Counted from the first letter of the stretch, positions 9,323 to 16,930 are shown. The stretch is 19,288 nt of DNA from JAFARZ01 sp035651595 (GCA_035651595.1 DASRFJ010000215.1:1-19288), one strand, 5' to 3'. The notes: generated by a model from the sequence alone, not told the origin. A program made the numbers and translations.

Positions 9323-11031
9323 CCGAGTTCCGCGTCTGGGCGCCGGACGCCCGCGAAGTCGAGCTGGACACCGGCGGCACCCGCCACGCCATGGCGAGCG
9401 ATCCCGGCCGCCCCGGCTGGTGGCACGTCGACACGACGGCCACCGACTACTCGTTCCGCGTCGACGGCGGCGATCCCCTCCCCGACCCCAGGTCGCTGCG
9501 CCAGCCGCATGGCTTCGCCGGCCCGAGCCGCGTCTACGACCACCAAGCGTTCGCGTGGACCGACCAGCACTGGCGGCCGCCGGCGCTCCCCGGCATGGTC
9601 ATCTACGAGCTGCACATCGGCACGTTCACCGCCGAAGGCACCTTCGACGCGGCCATCGCCAAGCTCGACTACCTCGCGGATCTCGGCGTCACCGCGGTCG
9701 AGGTCATGCCGGTCGCCGCCTTCCCCGGTGAGCACGGCTGGGGGTATGACGGCATCGGCCTGTGGGCGGTGCACGAGCCGTACGGCGGTCCGGACGGCCT
9801 CAAGCGGTTCGTCGACCAGGCCCATGCCCGCGGCCTCGCGGTCATCCTCGACGTCGTCTACAACCACGTCGGCATCGGGAACCGCCTGGCTGACTTCGGC
9901 CCCTATTTCACCGACGCGCACAGCACGCCGTGGGGTCCCGCGGTCAACCTGGACCAGTCCGGGTCCGACGAGGTCCGCGCGTTTCTCATCGGCAACGCGC
10001 TGATGTGGCTGCGCGACTTCCACATCGACGCGCTGCGGCTGGACGCGGTGCACGCGCTCCAGGACAACCGGGCCCTGCACTTCCTCGAGGAGCTCGCGAT
10101 CGCCGCCGGGTCGCTGCCCGGCCGCGTGCTGATCGCCGAATCCGACACCAACGATCCCCGCGTCGTCACCCCGCGGGCGGCCGGCGGCCACGGCCTCGAC
10201 GCGCAGTGGAGCGACGACTTCCACCACGCCGTGCACGCCGCGGTCACCGGCGAGCGGCAGGGCTACTACGCCGACTTCGGCACGATGGCGGCTCTCGCGA
10301 AAACCCTTAACCAGGTCTTTTTTCATAACGGCATATGGTCTTCTTTCCGGCACCGTTCCCACGGCCGCGAGGTCGACGTGGCACGCACGCCCGGGTACCG
10401 GTTCCTCGGCTACCTCCAGGACCACGATCAGGTCGGCAACCGCGCCACCGGCGACCGGATGCGCGCCGAGGCCGCCAGGATCGCCGCGGCCCTGGTGCTC
10501 ACCTCGCCGTTCACGCCGATGCTGTTCATGGGCGAGGAGTGGGGCGCGGACACCCCGTGGCAGTACTTCACCGACCACACCGATCCCGGGCTCGCGCGCG
10601 CCGTCCGCGACGGACGCCGGCAGGAGTTCGCCACCCACGGCTGGGCCGCCGCCGATGTGCCGGACCCCCAGGACAAGGCCACGTTCCTGCGCTCCAAGCT
10701 GGACTGGACCCAGCCGGACCGCGAGCCGTACGCGAGCATGCTGGCCTGGTACCGCGAGCTGCTCGCCTTGCGCCGCGCGCACCCCGAACTCGCCGACCCC
10801 GCGCTCACCCACGTCCATGTCGACTTCGACGAGGCCGCCCGCTGGCTCGTCGTCCACCGCGGCCCGTTCCGGGTAGCGGTCAACCTGGGTGACTCCGATG
10901 TCACGGTTCCTGCGGCCGGCATCCTGGCCGGGTCCGCGCCGGGTGTCGAGCTCGCCGGCGGCCAGTGCACGCTTCCCCCGCTGACCTGCGCCATCGTGTC
11001 CGGAGGAAGCACCACTGCCGTTATGAGATAG
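9319..11031 (+). CDS. treZ: Maltooligosyl trehalose trehalohydrolase TreZ
   Basis: A 570-aa GH13 enzyme that releases trehalose from the maltooligosyl trehalose made by TreY. Start ATG 9319 overlaps the treY stop as ATGA, with GGAG at 9313-9316; the open frame runs much further upstream but that part is out-of-frame treY. An N-terminal CBM48-like segment (EFRVWAPDA) precedes regions DVVYNH (178-183), LRLD with nucleophile D242, IAESD with E274, and QDHDQ with D370. A short patch at 10296-10345 uses AT-rich, rare codons but still encodes conserved TreZ sequence. Its last 11 bp overlap the end of the convergent transporter gene, leaving no room for a terminator. Confidence 0.96.
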   Translation: MTEFRVWAPDAREVELDTGGTRHAMASDPGRPGWWHVDTTATDYSFRVDGGDPLPDPRSLRQPHGFAGPSRVYDHQAFAWTDQHWRPPALPGMVIYELHIGTFTAEGTFDAAIAKLDYLADLGVTAVEVMPVAAFPGEHGWGYDGIGLWAVHEPYGGPDGLKRFVDQAHARGLAVILDVVYNHVGIGNRLADFGPYFTDAHSTPWGPAVNLDQSGSDEVRAFLIGNALMWLRDFHIDALRLDAVHALQDNRALHFLEELAIAAGSLPGRVLIAESDTNDPRVVTPRAAGGHGLDAQWSDDFHHAVHAAVTGERQGYYADFGTMAALAKTLNQVFFHNGIWSSFRHRSHGREVDVARTPGYRFLGYLQDHDQVGNRATGDRMRAEAARIAAALVLTSPFTPMLFMGEEWGADTPWQYFTDHTDPGLARAVRDGRRQEFATHGWAAADVPDPQDKATFLRSKLDWTQPDREPYASMLAWYRELLALRRAHPELADPALTHVHVDFDEAARWLVVHRGPFRVAVNLGDSDVTVPAAGILAGSAPGVELAGGQCTLPPLTCAIVSGGSTTAVMR

Positions 11032-12277
11032 ACCGGACCTTGGTTATGGTGCCGCCCGCTGCTACCGACGCAAGGCCAGCCAGGGCGAACAGCGCGGGAT
11101 AGCTGTGGCCGAGGCCGACCACGCCGCCGGCGATGACCGGCGCGACGACGAGCGGCAGCGAGTAGCCGATGTTCAGCACGCCGAGGTCCTTGGCGCGGTC
11201 GGTGGCGGCGGGCAGCACCGCGGTCAGCACGGCCGGCGCCGCGGCCCAGTAGGTGCCGAAGCCGAAGCCGAGCAGCGGCGCCGCGACCAGCGCCAGGCTC
11301 CAGGTCGGCGAGATCACCAGCAGCAGCGCGGCCAGCCCGCAGGCGCCCGCCGCGCCGATGATGTAGGGGCGGCGCCTGCCGGACTTGTCCGAGGCATTGC
11401 CGCAGACCACGCCAGCGACCGCCAGCGCGATCGCGTACAGCGCCATCAGGATCAGCAGATTGTCCTGCGCGTTGCGCGGGTGAACCTGGTCGGTGAGGAA
11501 GTACAGCAGGTACAGCGTGCCGAGGTCGTTGCCGAGGTTCACCAGGAAATGGGTGAGCCAGGCCCAGCCGAAGTCCGGGTAGCGCTTCGGCGAGATCCAG
11601 AGCTGCTTGAGTGCCTCGGGGATCGGCGTGGCTGGTTTGTACTCGGCCGGCAGCGTTTCGTCCGGCGTCTTCAGCACGAAGACGGCAGCGCCGGCGACGA
11701 CAAGCAGGCCGCAGGTCAGGTAGCCGGCCGAGATGCCGGTGACGATCAGGATCACGATCAGCGCGCCGAGCACCGTGCCGAGCATCTGGCTGATGCCGAT
11801 CAGCCCGCCGATCGTGCCGCGCTGGTTAGCCGGAACCCGGTCGGGCAGCGCGGAGGTCAGCGTCGCGAGCATGCCGCCGAGACCGATCTGCGCCACGCAC
11901 CAGCCGAGGACCATCACCGGGATGTCCGGGGCGCCGGCGAGGATCGCGAGGCCAGCCGCGCCGGTGACCGCACCCGCGAGCGTCCAGGGATGGCGCCGGC
12001 CGCGGGCGTGCGTGGTGCGGTCGGAGTGCGCGCCGACGATCGGGTTGGCGATCAGGCTCGCGATGGCGCCGGCCGCCATCACCACGGAGAACAGCGCGGC
12101 CTTGTCGGCGTGGTGCAGCGATTCGACCTGTTCGGGGAGCAGCACCTGGATCGGTGCGTAGATCGCGAGCCACATGCCCGTGTTGGCCAGGAACAGCAGC
12201 GTCACCCAGCCGCGCTTGACCGCGGTGACCGGTTCGGCCAGCGCCGCCGGGATCTTGGTCGCCGTGATCTCATCCAT
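11021..12277 (-). CDS. MFS transporter, glycoside/sugar-type
   Basis: A 418-aa membrane protein with about 12 hydrophobic segments in two halves, joined by a polar loop near 203-236. Both inter-helix 2-3 type motifs are present: HSDRTTHARGRRHPW (84-98) and NASDKSGRRRPY (294-305). SDR..-GRR-PW is typical of sugar-cation symporters and sucrose-type MFS proteins, so a sugar or polyol substrate is plausible but unproven; export is also possible. The ATG lies 8 bp inside the upstream PLP-enzyme gene, so the two are probably coupled and share the promoter at 13473-13478. Its 3' end overlaps treZ tail to tail. Confidence 0.88.
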   Translation of the reverse strand: MDEITATKIPAALAEPVTAVKRGWVTLLFLANTGMWLAIYAPIQVLLPEQVESLHHADKAALFSVVMAAGAIASLIANPIVGAHSDRTTHARGRRHPWTLAGAVTGAAGLAILAGAPDIPVMVLGWCVAQIGLGGMLATLTSALPDRVPANQRGTIGGLIGISQMLGTVLGALIVILIVTGISAGYLTCGLLVVAGAAVFVLKTPDETLPAEYKPATPIPEALKQLWISPKRYPDFGWAWLTHFLVNLGNDLGTLYLLYFLTDQVHPRNAQDNLLILMALYAIALAVAGVVCGNASDKSGRRRPYIIGAAGACGLAALLLVISPTWSLALVAAPLLGFGFGTYWAAAPAVLTAVLPAATDRAKDLGVLNIGYSLPLVVAPVIAGGVVGLGHSYPALFALAGLASVAAGGTITKVRSIS

Positions 12278-13466
12278 AGCACTGGCCTTCGCCCCGGTAC
12301 GTGGGCACGGGGGTCAGGGTCGTGCCGTCGAGCGCGTAATAGGTGGTGAACCGCTCGGCCAGCTCGCCGGCCTTCGCGTGCCGCATCCAGACCCGGTCGC
12401 CGGGCTTCAGGTTCAGGGCGGCGGTCCCGCGGACGGGGGTCTGGACTTCGCCCGCGCCTTCGGTGCCGGTGAGCCTGAGGCCACGGGGGAGGTACGGGGT
12501 GGGCAGGCGGTCCTTCGTGCCGGTGCCCGACGCCAGGTAGCCGCCGCCGAAGAGCGTCGCGATGTTCGGTGCCGGCTTGCGGGTGACCGGGAGCGCGTAG
12601 ACCAGGGCGGGTTTTGGGCGGAATTTGGTGTAGGCGTCGAACAGGGTCGGGCCGATCAGGCCGGACCCGGCGGCGAGCTCGGTGACGCTCGTGTCGGTGG
12701 CCGTGGTTTCCAGGCTGCCGGTGCCGCCGCCGTTGACGAACTCCAGGTCGGCGACGGTCCTGATGCGCTCGATGGCCAGTGCCCGGCGCTCGTTGAGCTC
12801 CGGCGCCGAACGGGCCTGGATGAACCGGATCGCCTGTCCCTTGAGCGGGTTGCCGGGTGGGCTGTCGCCCAGGCCGGCGATCTGGCCCTCGTAGCCCATC
12901 ACGCCGGTGAGCGTGACGCCGCCGTGTTTGGCTATCGTCTGCGCGAAGTCGAACGCCTGCTCCGGGGTGTGCAGCGGTGATCTTCTCGTGCCGATGTGGA
13001 CGTTCCTGGCTGGGCGCCAGGAGACGTCCAGGTCGAGGGCGACCCTAATGGTCTGACCTTGCCCCTGTCCCTGCCCCTGCCTCGCCTGGTCGATGAGGTC
13101 CAGGTGGGCGGGCTCGTCGATCATGATCGTGATGTGCTGGCGGGCCTGTTCGTCGCCGGCGAGCCTCGCGAGTGCCTGGCGGTCGACGGTCGGATAGGCG
13201 ACCAGGATGTCCGTGCTCAGGCCTAGTTCGTGGAGCCAGAGCGCCTCGGCGAGGGAGTAGGCCATCAGGCTTTTGTAGCCTGGGTGCTTGAGGACCCGCT
13301 CGATCAGGAAACGGCACCGGATGGACTTGGTCGCGATACGGATCGGCTTGCCGGCGGCGCGGCGGGCCATGTCGCCGGCGTTGTGGTCGAATGCCTGGAG
13401 GTCGACCAGCGCCAGCGGCGGATCAAGCTCCTTGGTGGCCTCGTCATAGCGTTCCCGCAGGTCCAT
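12270..13466 (-). CDS. Fold-type III PLP enzyme, amino acid deaminase/aldolase-like
   Basis: A 398-aa protein with an alanine-racemase-type N-terminal barrel and a D-serine dehydratase-like C-terminal domain. The PLP lysine is K47 (RIATKSIRC). GYEGQIAG (191-198) and NGGGTGS (245-251) contribute to the cofactor pocket. The C-terminal RHAKAGE motif holds H363, a possible metal ligand, but the residue two further on is Lys, so the D-threonine aldolase metal site may be absent. The substrate is unknown; a D-3-hydroxyamino acid is the family expectation. Residues 130-138 form a QGQGQGQGQ run from a hexameric microrepeat (about 13061-13083), probably a surface loop. It begins a transcript with the MFS gene and is divergent from the FAD oxidase. 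Confidence 0.85.
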   Translation of the reverse strand: MDLRERYDEATKELDPPLALVDLQAFDHNAGDMARRAAGKPIRIATKSIRCRFLIERVLKHPGYKSLMAYSLAEALWLHELGLSTDILVAYPTVDRQALARLAGDEQARQHITIMIDEPAHLDLIDQARQGQGQGQGQTIRVALDLDVSWRPARNVHIGTRRSPLHTPEQAFDFAQTIAKHGGVTLTGVMGYEGQIAGLGDSPPGNPLKGQAIRFIQARSAPELNERRALAIERIRTVADLEFVNGGGTGSLETTATDTSVTELAAGSGLIGPTLFDAYTKFRPKPALVYALPVTRKPAPNIATLFGGGYLASGTGTKDRLPTPYLPRGLRLTGTEGAGEVQTPVRGTAALNLKPGDRVWMRHAKAGELAERFTTYYALDGTTLTPVPTYRGEGQCYG

Positions 13467-13472
13467 GAGGCG

Positions 13473-13478
13473 AGAATA
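13473..13478 (-). promoter_or_regulatory. Leaderless -10 element of the PLP enzyme-MFS operon
   Basis: Read on the minus strand, TATTCT (13478 down to 13473) is followed by exactly six bases and then the ATG at 13466. TANNNT-N6-ATG is the arrangement expected when transcription starts on the A of the start codon. No Shine-Dalgarno is present. No clear -35 is seen. Confidence 0.65.
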
Positions 13479-13500
13479 ACTGGGGTGGGGATGCGCAGGC

Positions 13501-13506
13501 TACTCT
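13501..13506 (+). promoter_or_regulatory. Leaderless -10 element of the FAD oxidase gene
   Basis: TACTCT is followed by six bases (TGGGTA) and the ATG at 13513, again matching TANNNT-N6-ATG. No upstream ribosome site is present. The -35 region is poorly conserved. It lies 22 bp from the oppositely directed -10 at 13473-13478. Confidence 0.65.
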
Positions 13507-13512
13507 TGGGTA

Positions 13513-14817
13513 ATGGGAACTGAGTGGCGGAACTGGTCCGGCACGGTGTCGGCCACGCCCGCGCGGTGGGTCCGGCCTGGTAGCGTCGCGGAGATCTCGG
13601 CGGCGGTTCGGTCCGCTGCTTCAGCCGGGTTGACGGTGCGGGCGCTCGGCAGCGGGCACTCGTTCACCCCGATCGCTGCCTGTGATGGCGGGGTGGCGCT
13701 GGATTTGTCCGGGTTTACCGGGATCGTGTCCGCGGACGCCGGGACCGGGGTGGTGACCGTGCGGTCCGGGACGCGGCTCGGGGACCTGAACAAGTCGCTG
13801 GCGGCGATGGGGCTCGCCATGGCGAACCTCGGCGACATCGACGTGCAGACGCTCGCCGGGGCACTGGCCACCGGGACCCACGGGACGGGCTCGTCGCTGG
13901 GCGGCCTGGCTACCCAGGTGCTGGGGTTGTCGCTGGTGCTGGCGGACGGGTCGTCGGTGTCCTGCTCTCCTGGTTCCGCGCTGTTCGACGCGGCCCGGGT
14001 CGGGCTCGGTTCATTGGGCGTCGTCACGACCGTTACCTTGCAGTGCGTGCCCGCGTTCTCGCTGGTGGCGGACGAGAGCCCGGAACCGGTTGATTCGGTG
14101 CTGGCGTCGTTCGACTCGCTGGCCGCGAGCAATGATCACTTCGAGTTCTACTGGTTTCCGTACGGGCGCAAGGCCCTGGTGAAGCGCAACAACCGGCAAG
14201 CCCAAAGCCCACCACCTCCCCCAATGTCGGCCTGGCGGAAGTACTGGGAGTTCGAGGTGATGGAGAACGCGGCTTTCGGGGCGCTGTGCCGGCTGGGCCG
14301 CGCGATGCCGCGGCTGATTCCGTCCCTGGGCCGGCTGTCGTCTTCCGCGCTGTCCCGGCGGTCGTACACGGCTGCGTCATATGAGGTCTTCGTGACCCCG
14401 CGGCGGGTCCGGTTCGTGGAGTCCGAGTACGCGGTTCCACGTGAATCGTTGCTCGACGTGCTGGCGGAGTTGCGCCGCGCGGTGCCGCGCCTGGCCGCAC
14501 CCGTGATGTTCCCGGTCGAGGTGCGGGTCGCGGCGCCGGACGACATCTGGCTGTCCACCGCGTACGGGCGTGAGTCGGCATACGTGGCGATTCACCAGTT
14601 CGTGGGCCTGCCGTACCAGGAGTACTTCGCCATGTTCGAGTCGGTGATGGCTGGTGTCGGCGGGCGGCCGCACTGGGGCAAGATGCATTCGCTGGACGCC
14701 GCGCGGCTAGCGGCGCTGTACCCGAAGTTCGAGGACTTCCGCCGAGTACGCACGGAGGTCGACCCCGAGGGGCGGTTCTTGAACCCGTACCTAAAGCGGG
14801 TCCTGGGAGTCGAATGA
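13513..14817 (+). CDS. FAD-linked D-arabinono/L-gulono-1,4-lactone oxidase-type enzyme
   Basis: A 434-aa vanillyl-alcohol-oxidase-type flavoprotein. The N-terminal FAD domain has the GSGHSF motif with H49, the residue that carries covalent FAD in many relatives, and ATGTHGTG near 116-123. The C-terminal ALO domain has the HWGK motif and ends DPEGRFLNPYL. From memory it closely resembles M. tuberculosis Rv1771, an L-gulono-1,4-lactone dehydrogenase, including HFEFYWFPY and EVRVAAPDD segments. It is less like Streptomyces alditol oxidase. The likely reaction is oxidation of an aldonolactone or related sugar. The ATG is set by a leaderless promoter 12 bp upstream. The divergent PLP enzyme and sugar-type transporter may serve the same pathway; this is inferred. 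Confidence 0.88.
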   Translation: MGTEWRNWSGTVSATPARWVRPGSVAEISAAVRSAASAGLTVRALGSGHSFTPIAACDGGVALDLSGFTGIVSADAGTGVVTVRSGTRLGDLNKSLAAMGLAMANLGDIDVQTLAGALATGTHGTGSSLGGLATQVLGLSLVLADGSSVSCSPGSALFDAARVGLGSLGVVTTVTLQCVPAFSLVADESPEPVDSVLASFDSLAASNDHFEFYWFPYGRKALVKRNNRQAQSPPPPPMSAWRKYWEFEVMENAAFGALCRLGRAMPRLIPSLGRLSSSALSRRSYTAASYEVFVTPRRVRFVESEYAVPRESLLDVLAELRRAVPRLAAPVMFPVEVRVAAPDDIWLSTAYGRESAYVAIHQFVGLPYQEYFAMFESVMAGVGGRPHWGKMHSLDAARLAALYPKFEDFRRVRTEVDPEGRFLNPYLKRVLGVE

Positions 14818-14880
14818 ACGCTTAGGCAGGGGGTGGACGCTTAGCGTGCTGGGCTCGGGATGCCGACGCCGGCCCGGCGC

Positions 14881-14982
14881 CCGGCCCTGGGGGCGGCCGG
14901 CCCTGGGTGCGGCCGGCCTGGCCTGGGGACGGCCGGACTTGGGGCTGGCCCGGGCTTGGGGATGGCCCGGGCTTGGGGATGG
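14881..14982. repeat. Short imperfect GC-rich tandem repeat
   Basis: Six head-to-tail units of 16-20 bp share a CCGG...CTTGGGG..GG core: 14881-14896, 14897-14912, 14913-14932, 14933-14948, 14949-14965 and 14966-14982. The last two are identical 17-mers (CCCGGGCTTGGGGATGG), and a truncated seventh starts at 14983. The array is without spacers, so it is not CRISPR. It lies 64 bp after the FAD oxidase gene and may be a polymorphic slippage tract. Confidence 0.8.
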
Positions 14983-15255
14983 CCCGGCACGCCCGCCTGG
15001 CGATGGCGGCAACGTGCCGGATTACCCCATCGTGGTGGATCGACCCCCGTTGCGGAGGGTCATAGTTCCACGAAGGGGCAGGATTCCACGTTGTCGCGAA
15101 CGCCGTCGCCGCATCTGCGTACCACCAAGCGCACCGCACACGCCAGCCCCGGCAGTCACAGGCAACCGGGAAAGCATAGTGGACCGGGGACAGGACATGG
15201 ACGGGGACCGCGACACCGGCATCACCGTAACCGCAAGCTAAGTGACATTGCGCCT

Positions 15256-15288
15256 AGGCGGGACGTGTTCCCTCGCCACGCCCCGCCT
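15256..15288. terminator. Hairpin, possible terminator
   Basis: AGGCGGG (15256-15262) pairs with CCCGCCT (15282-15288); after one A/C mismatch CGTG (15264-15267) pairs with CACG (15277-15280) around a 9-nt loop. It stands 438 bp after the FAD oxidase stop and 222 bp before the cyclase start. It could end a long 3' tail, an unseen small RNA, or read-through toward the cyclase. Confidence 0.5.
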
Positions 15289-15510
15289 GTATGAAGCGTT
15301 CTAGCCCCGTGCTTTCCATCCTCAGACCCAGGAAGCGCGCACGGCCTGTCCTCCCTCCGACAGTAGCCTGCGGGCCGCCGAGTATCCGGAACATGAGTAC
15401 GCCGGGTAATCGTGGCTCGTCAAACACTATTTAGCGACGCATTTCGGCCGGAGTCACGCAAATACTCCGCAATAGTGCAGAAGATGGCACGACTGGGTTA
15501 AGGTAGCTAA

Positions 15511-16911
15511 TTGGAACTAGTCCTTTACGGTGAGCATCCGACTAGATCAGGGTCATTAGCGTCACGCTCGGAACGGTGGCACATGGAAGCCTCATCCGAC
15601 ACTGCCGGTCGATTTCGTTTCGGCGGTTTCCGTCGATGGGAGTGGTGGCAGCTTCCACCTGTCCTACGGTGCTACGTGGGTGTTATTACATGCGGGGCAC
15701 TCGGATTTGGAGCCTACGCGGCCTCGCAGACCTCGTGGCATGCCGACGATCTCGTGAGGTACCTGCCCCTCCTTGGTTGTGCCATGGTGTCTGTCGCCGC
15801 GACCCCGCGGAGCACCTATATCCAAGGAAAGGTAACGAGGGACTTCCTCACGGTGTGGGTTCTGCCGGTGGCGATCGCGCTACCGCCCGCCTACGCGATG
15901 AGCATGCCAATTCCACTCTATATCCTGACACAATGGCGAGTGCATCGTGGACCTATCTACCGCAAGGCCTTTTCCGCTAGTGCGACCGCTCTCGCATACG
16001 GCGCCGCATCACTCGTATTCCGGCAGTTCCCGGCGAGCTTTGCAGGTCCTGCTATCCACACGGGAACCCATGCGCTGACCTGGGCTATAGCGGTAGCAAT
16101 CTGCGAACTATTCGTCGGTCGACTCCACACGGTTCTGCTCCTGATAGCAATCAAGCTGTCCGATCCAAGCCTCCGTGTCCTCCAGCTTGAGTTGAACCGG
16201 GAATCGCTGCTGTCTAACTTCGCAGAGTCCGACCTTGGGATCTTGATCAGCGTGGTGGTTGCAGCAAACCCATTGCTCTCAATATTTACGGTGCCCACCA
16301 TTATGCTTGCCCGCAGGTTCATGATGCATGCCCAGCTGATGGCCCAAGCCCGCGTAGATACGAAGACTGGTCTGCTCAACTCGTCCACCTGGGAGGCGGA
16401 GGCGAGCACTGAACTGGCCCGCGCCATCCGGATGCATGCGCCGCTCTCCGTCGCGCTGATCGACATCGACCACTTCAAGCGGGTGAACGACACCCACGGG
16501 CACCTCGTCGGCGACGTCGTCCTCCGCGCCGTCACCGACGCCATCCGCGAGCACCTGCGGAACTACGACCTGGCCGGACGGTTCGGCGGCGAGGAGTTCG
16601 TCGTGCTCCTGCCCCAGGCCGGCGAAACCGACGCGGTCAACATCGCCGAACGCCTGCGCACCCACGTGGCGAGCATGCGAATTCCCGTGAATCCCGACGT
16701 CCCGGACGGCACGCACGTCCGCCTCACGATCTCGGTCGGTGTGGCCGCGCTGGATGACTCCCGCCGCGAGCTCACCAACCTGATGGCCGCCGCCGATGCC
16801 GCGCTCTACCAGGCGAAACAGTCCGGCCGAAACCAGACCCGGGTCACCCCGGCACAGCCCCGCGCGATCGTCGGTGCTGCGCGGGCCACCGACCAGAAGC
16901 TCCTGCGCTGA
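15511..16911 (+). CDS. Membrane-anchored GGDEF diguanylate cyclase
   Basis: A 466-aa protein (from TTG) making the second messenger c-di-GMP from two GTP. The first 285 residues hold several hydrophobic helices (about 47-65, 75-90, 105-130, 150-165, 185-215, 245-270) without a known sensor domain. The GGDEF domain follows: DTKTGLLN (284-291), DIDHFKRVND, and the active-site GGEEF (359-363), with a product-inhibition RxxD (R350-D353) exactly five residues before it. The domain looks active and feedback controlled. The start is uncertain. TTG 15511 has AAGG seven bases upstream, and also TAAGGT six bases upstream as for a leaderless start; ATG 15583 would give 442 aa. The longer form carries a rare TTA codon (codon 16). 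GC content jumps near 16380 between the two halves. Confidence 0.88.
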   Translation: MELVLYGEHPTRSGSLASRSERWHMEASSDTAGRFRFGGFRRWEWWQLPPVLRCYVGVITCGALGFGAYAASQTSWHADDLVRYLPLLGCAMVSVAATPRSTYIQGKVTRDFLTVWVLPVAIALPPAYAMSMPIPLYILTQWRVHRGPIYRKAFSASATALAYGAASLVFRQFPASFAGPAIHTGTHALTWAIAVAICELFVGRLHTVLLLIAIKLSDPSLRVLQLELNRESLLSNFAESDLGILISVVVAANPLLSIFTVPTIMLARRFMMHAQLMAQARVDTKTGLLNSSTWEAEASTELARAIRMHAPLSVALIDIDHFKRVNDTHGHLVGDVVLRAVTDAIREHLRNYDLAGRFGGEEFVVLLPQAGETDAVNIAERLRTHVASMRIPVNPDVPDGTHVRLTISVGVAALDDSRRELTNLMAAADAALYQAKQSGRNQTRVTPAQPRAIVGAARATDQKLLR

Positions 16912-16924
16912 GGCCGGTCAGCTA

Positions 16925-16930
16925 TAAAGT
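16925..16930 (+). promoter_or_regulatory. Leaderless -10 element of the hydrolase-P450 operon
   Basis: TAAAGT is followed by six bases (CCACTC) and the ATG at 16937, the same TANNNT-N6-ATG layout as at 13501. There is no ribosome site. It lies in the 25-bp gap after the cyclase stop, so the operon can be transcribed separately from the cyclase. Confidence 0.6.

Larger units (their letters stand above)
14818..15510. other. Intergenic region without a convincing gene
   Basis: In order it holds a duplicated ACGCTTAG (14818-14825 and 14837-14844), a GC-rich short tandem repeat (14881-14982), a stretch of unremarkable sequence to 15255, a hairpin (15256-15288) and a lower-GC segment (about 50% from 15421) leading to the diguanylate cyclase. 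Open frames crossing it encode only Gly/Pro/Arg-rich low-complexity protein. No tRNA, riboswitch consensus or mobile-element end was recognised. Confidence 0.6.

Noticed and set aside
9070..10857. A 595-aa minus-strand open frame across treZ
   Set aside because: Same type of antisense shadow; treZ is intact and recognisable.
11105..12349. A 414-aa plus-strand open frame across the MFS gene
   Set aside because: Gln/Arg/Asp/Gly-rich translation with no hydrophobic segments or domain; it is the shadow of the transporter.
13061..13083. Hexameric microrepeat as a regulatory or phase-variable element
   Set aside because: It is in frame and encodes a QGQGQ loop; six-base units would not shift the frame, so phase variation is unlikely.
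14881..14982. CRISPR array
   Set aside because: Units are only 16-20 bp, directly adjacent and without spacers, and no cas gene is present.
14846..15294. Open frames of 131 and 144 aa across the intergenic repeat
   Set aside because: They are Gly/Pro/Arg low-complexity products of the GC-rich repeat and have no ribosome site or motif.
15289..15510. c-di-GMP riboswitch or tRNA upstream of the cyclase
   Set aside because: I found no matching consensus or cloverleaf by eye; the segment is simply lower in GC.
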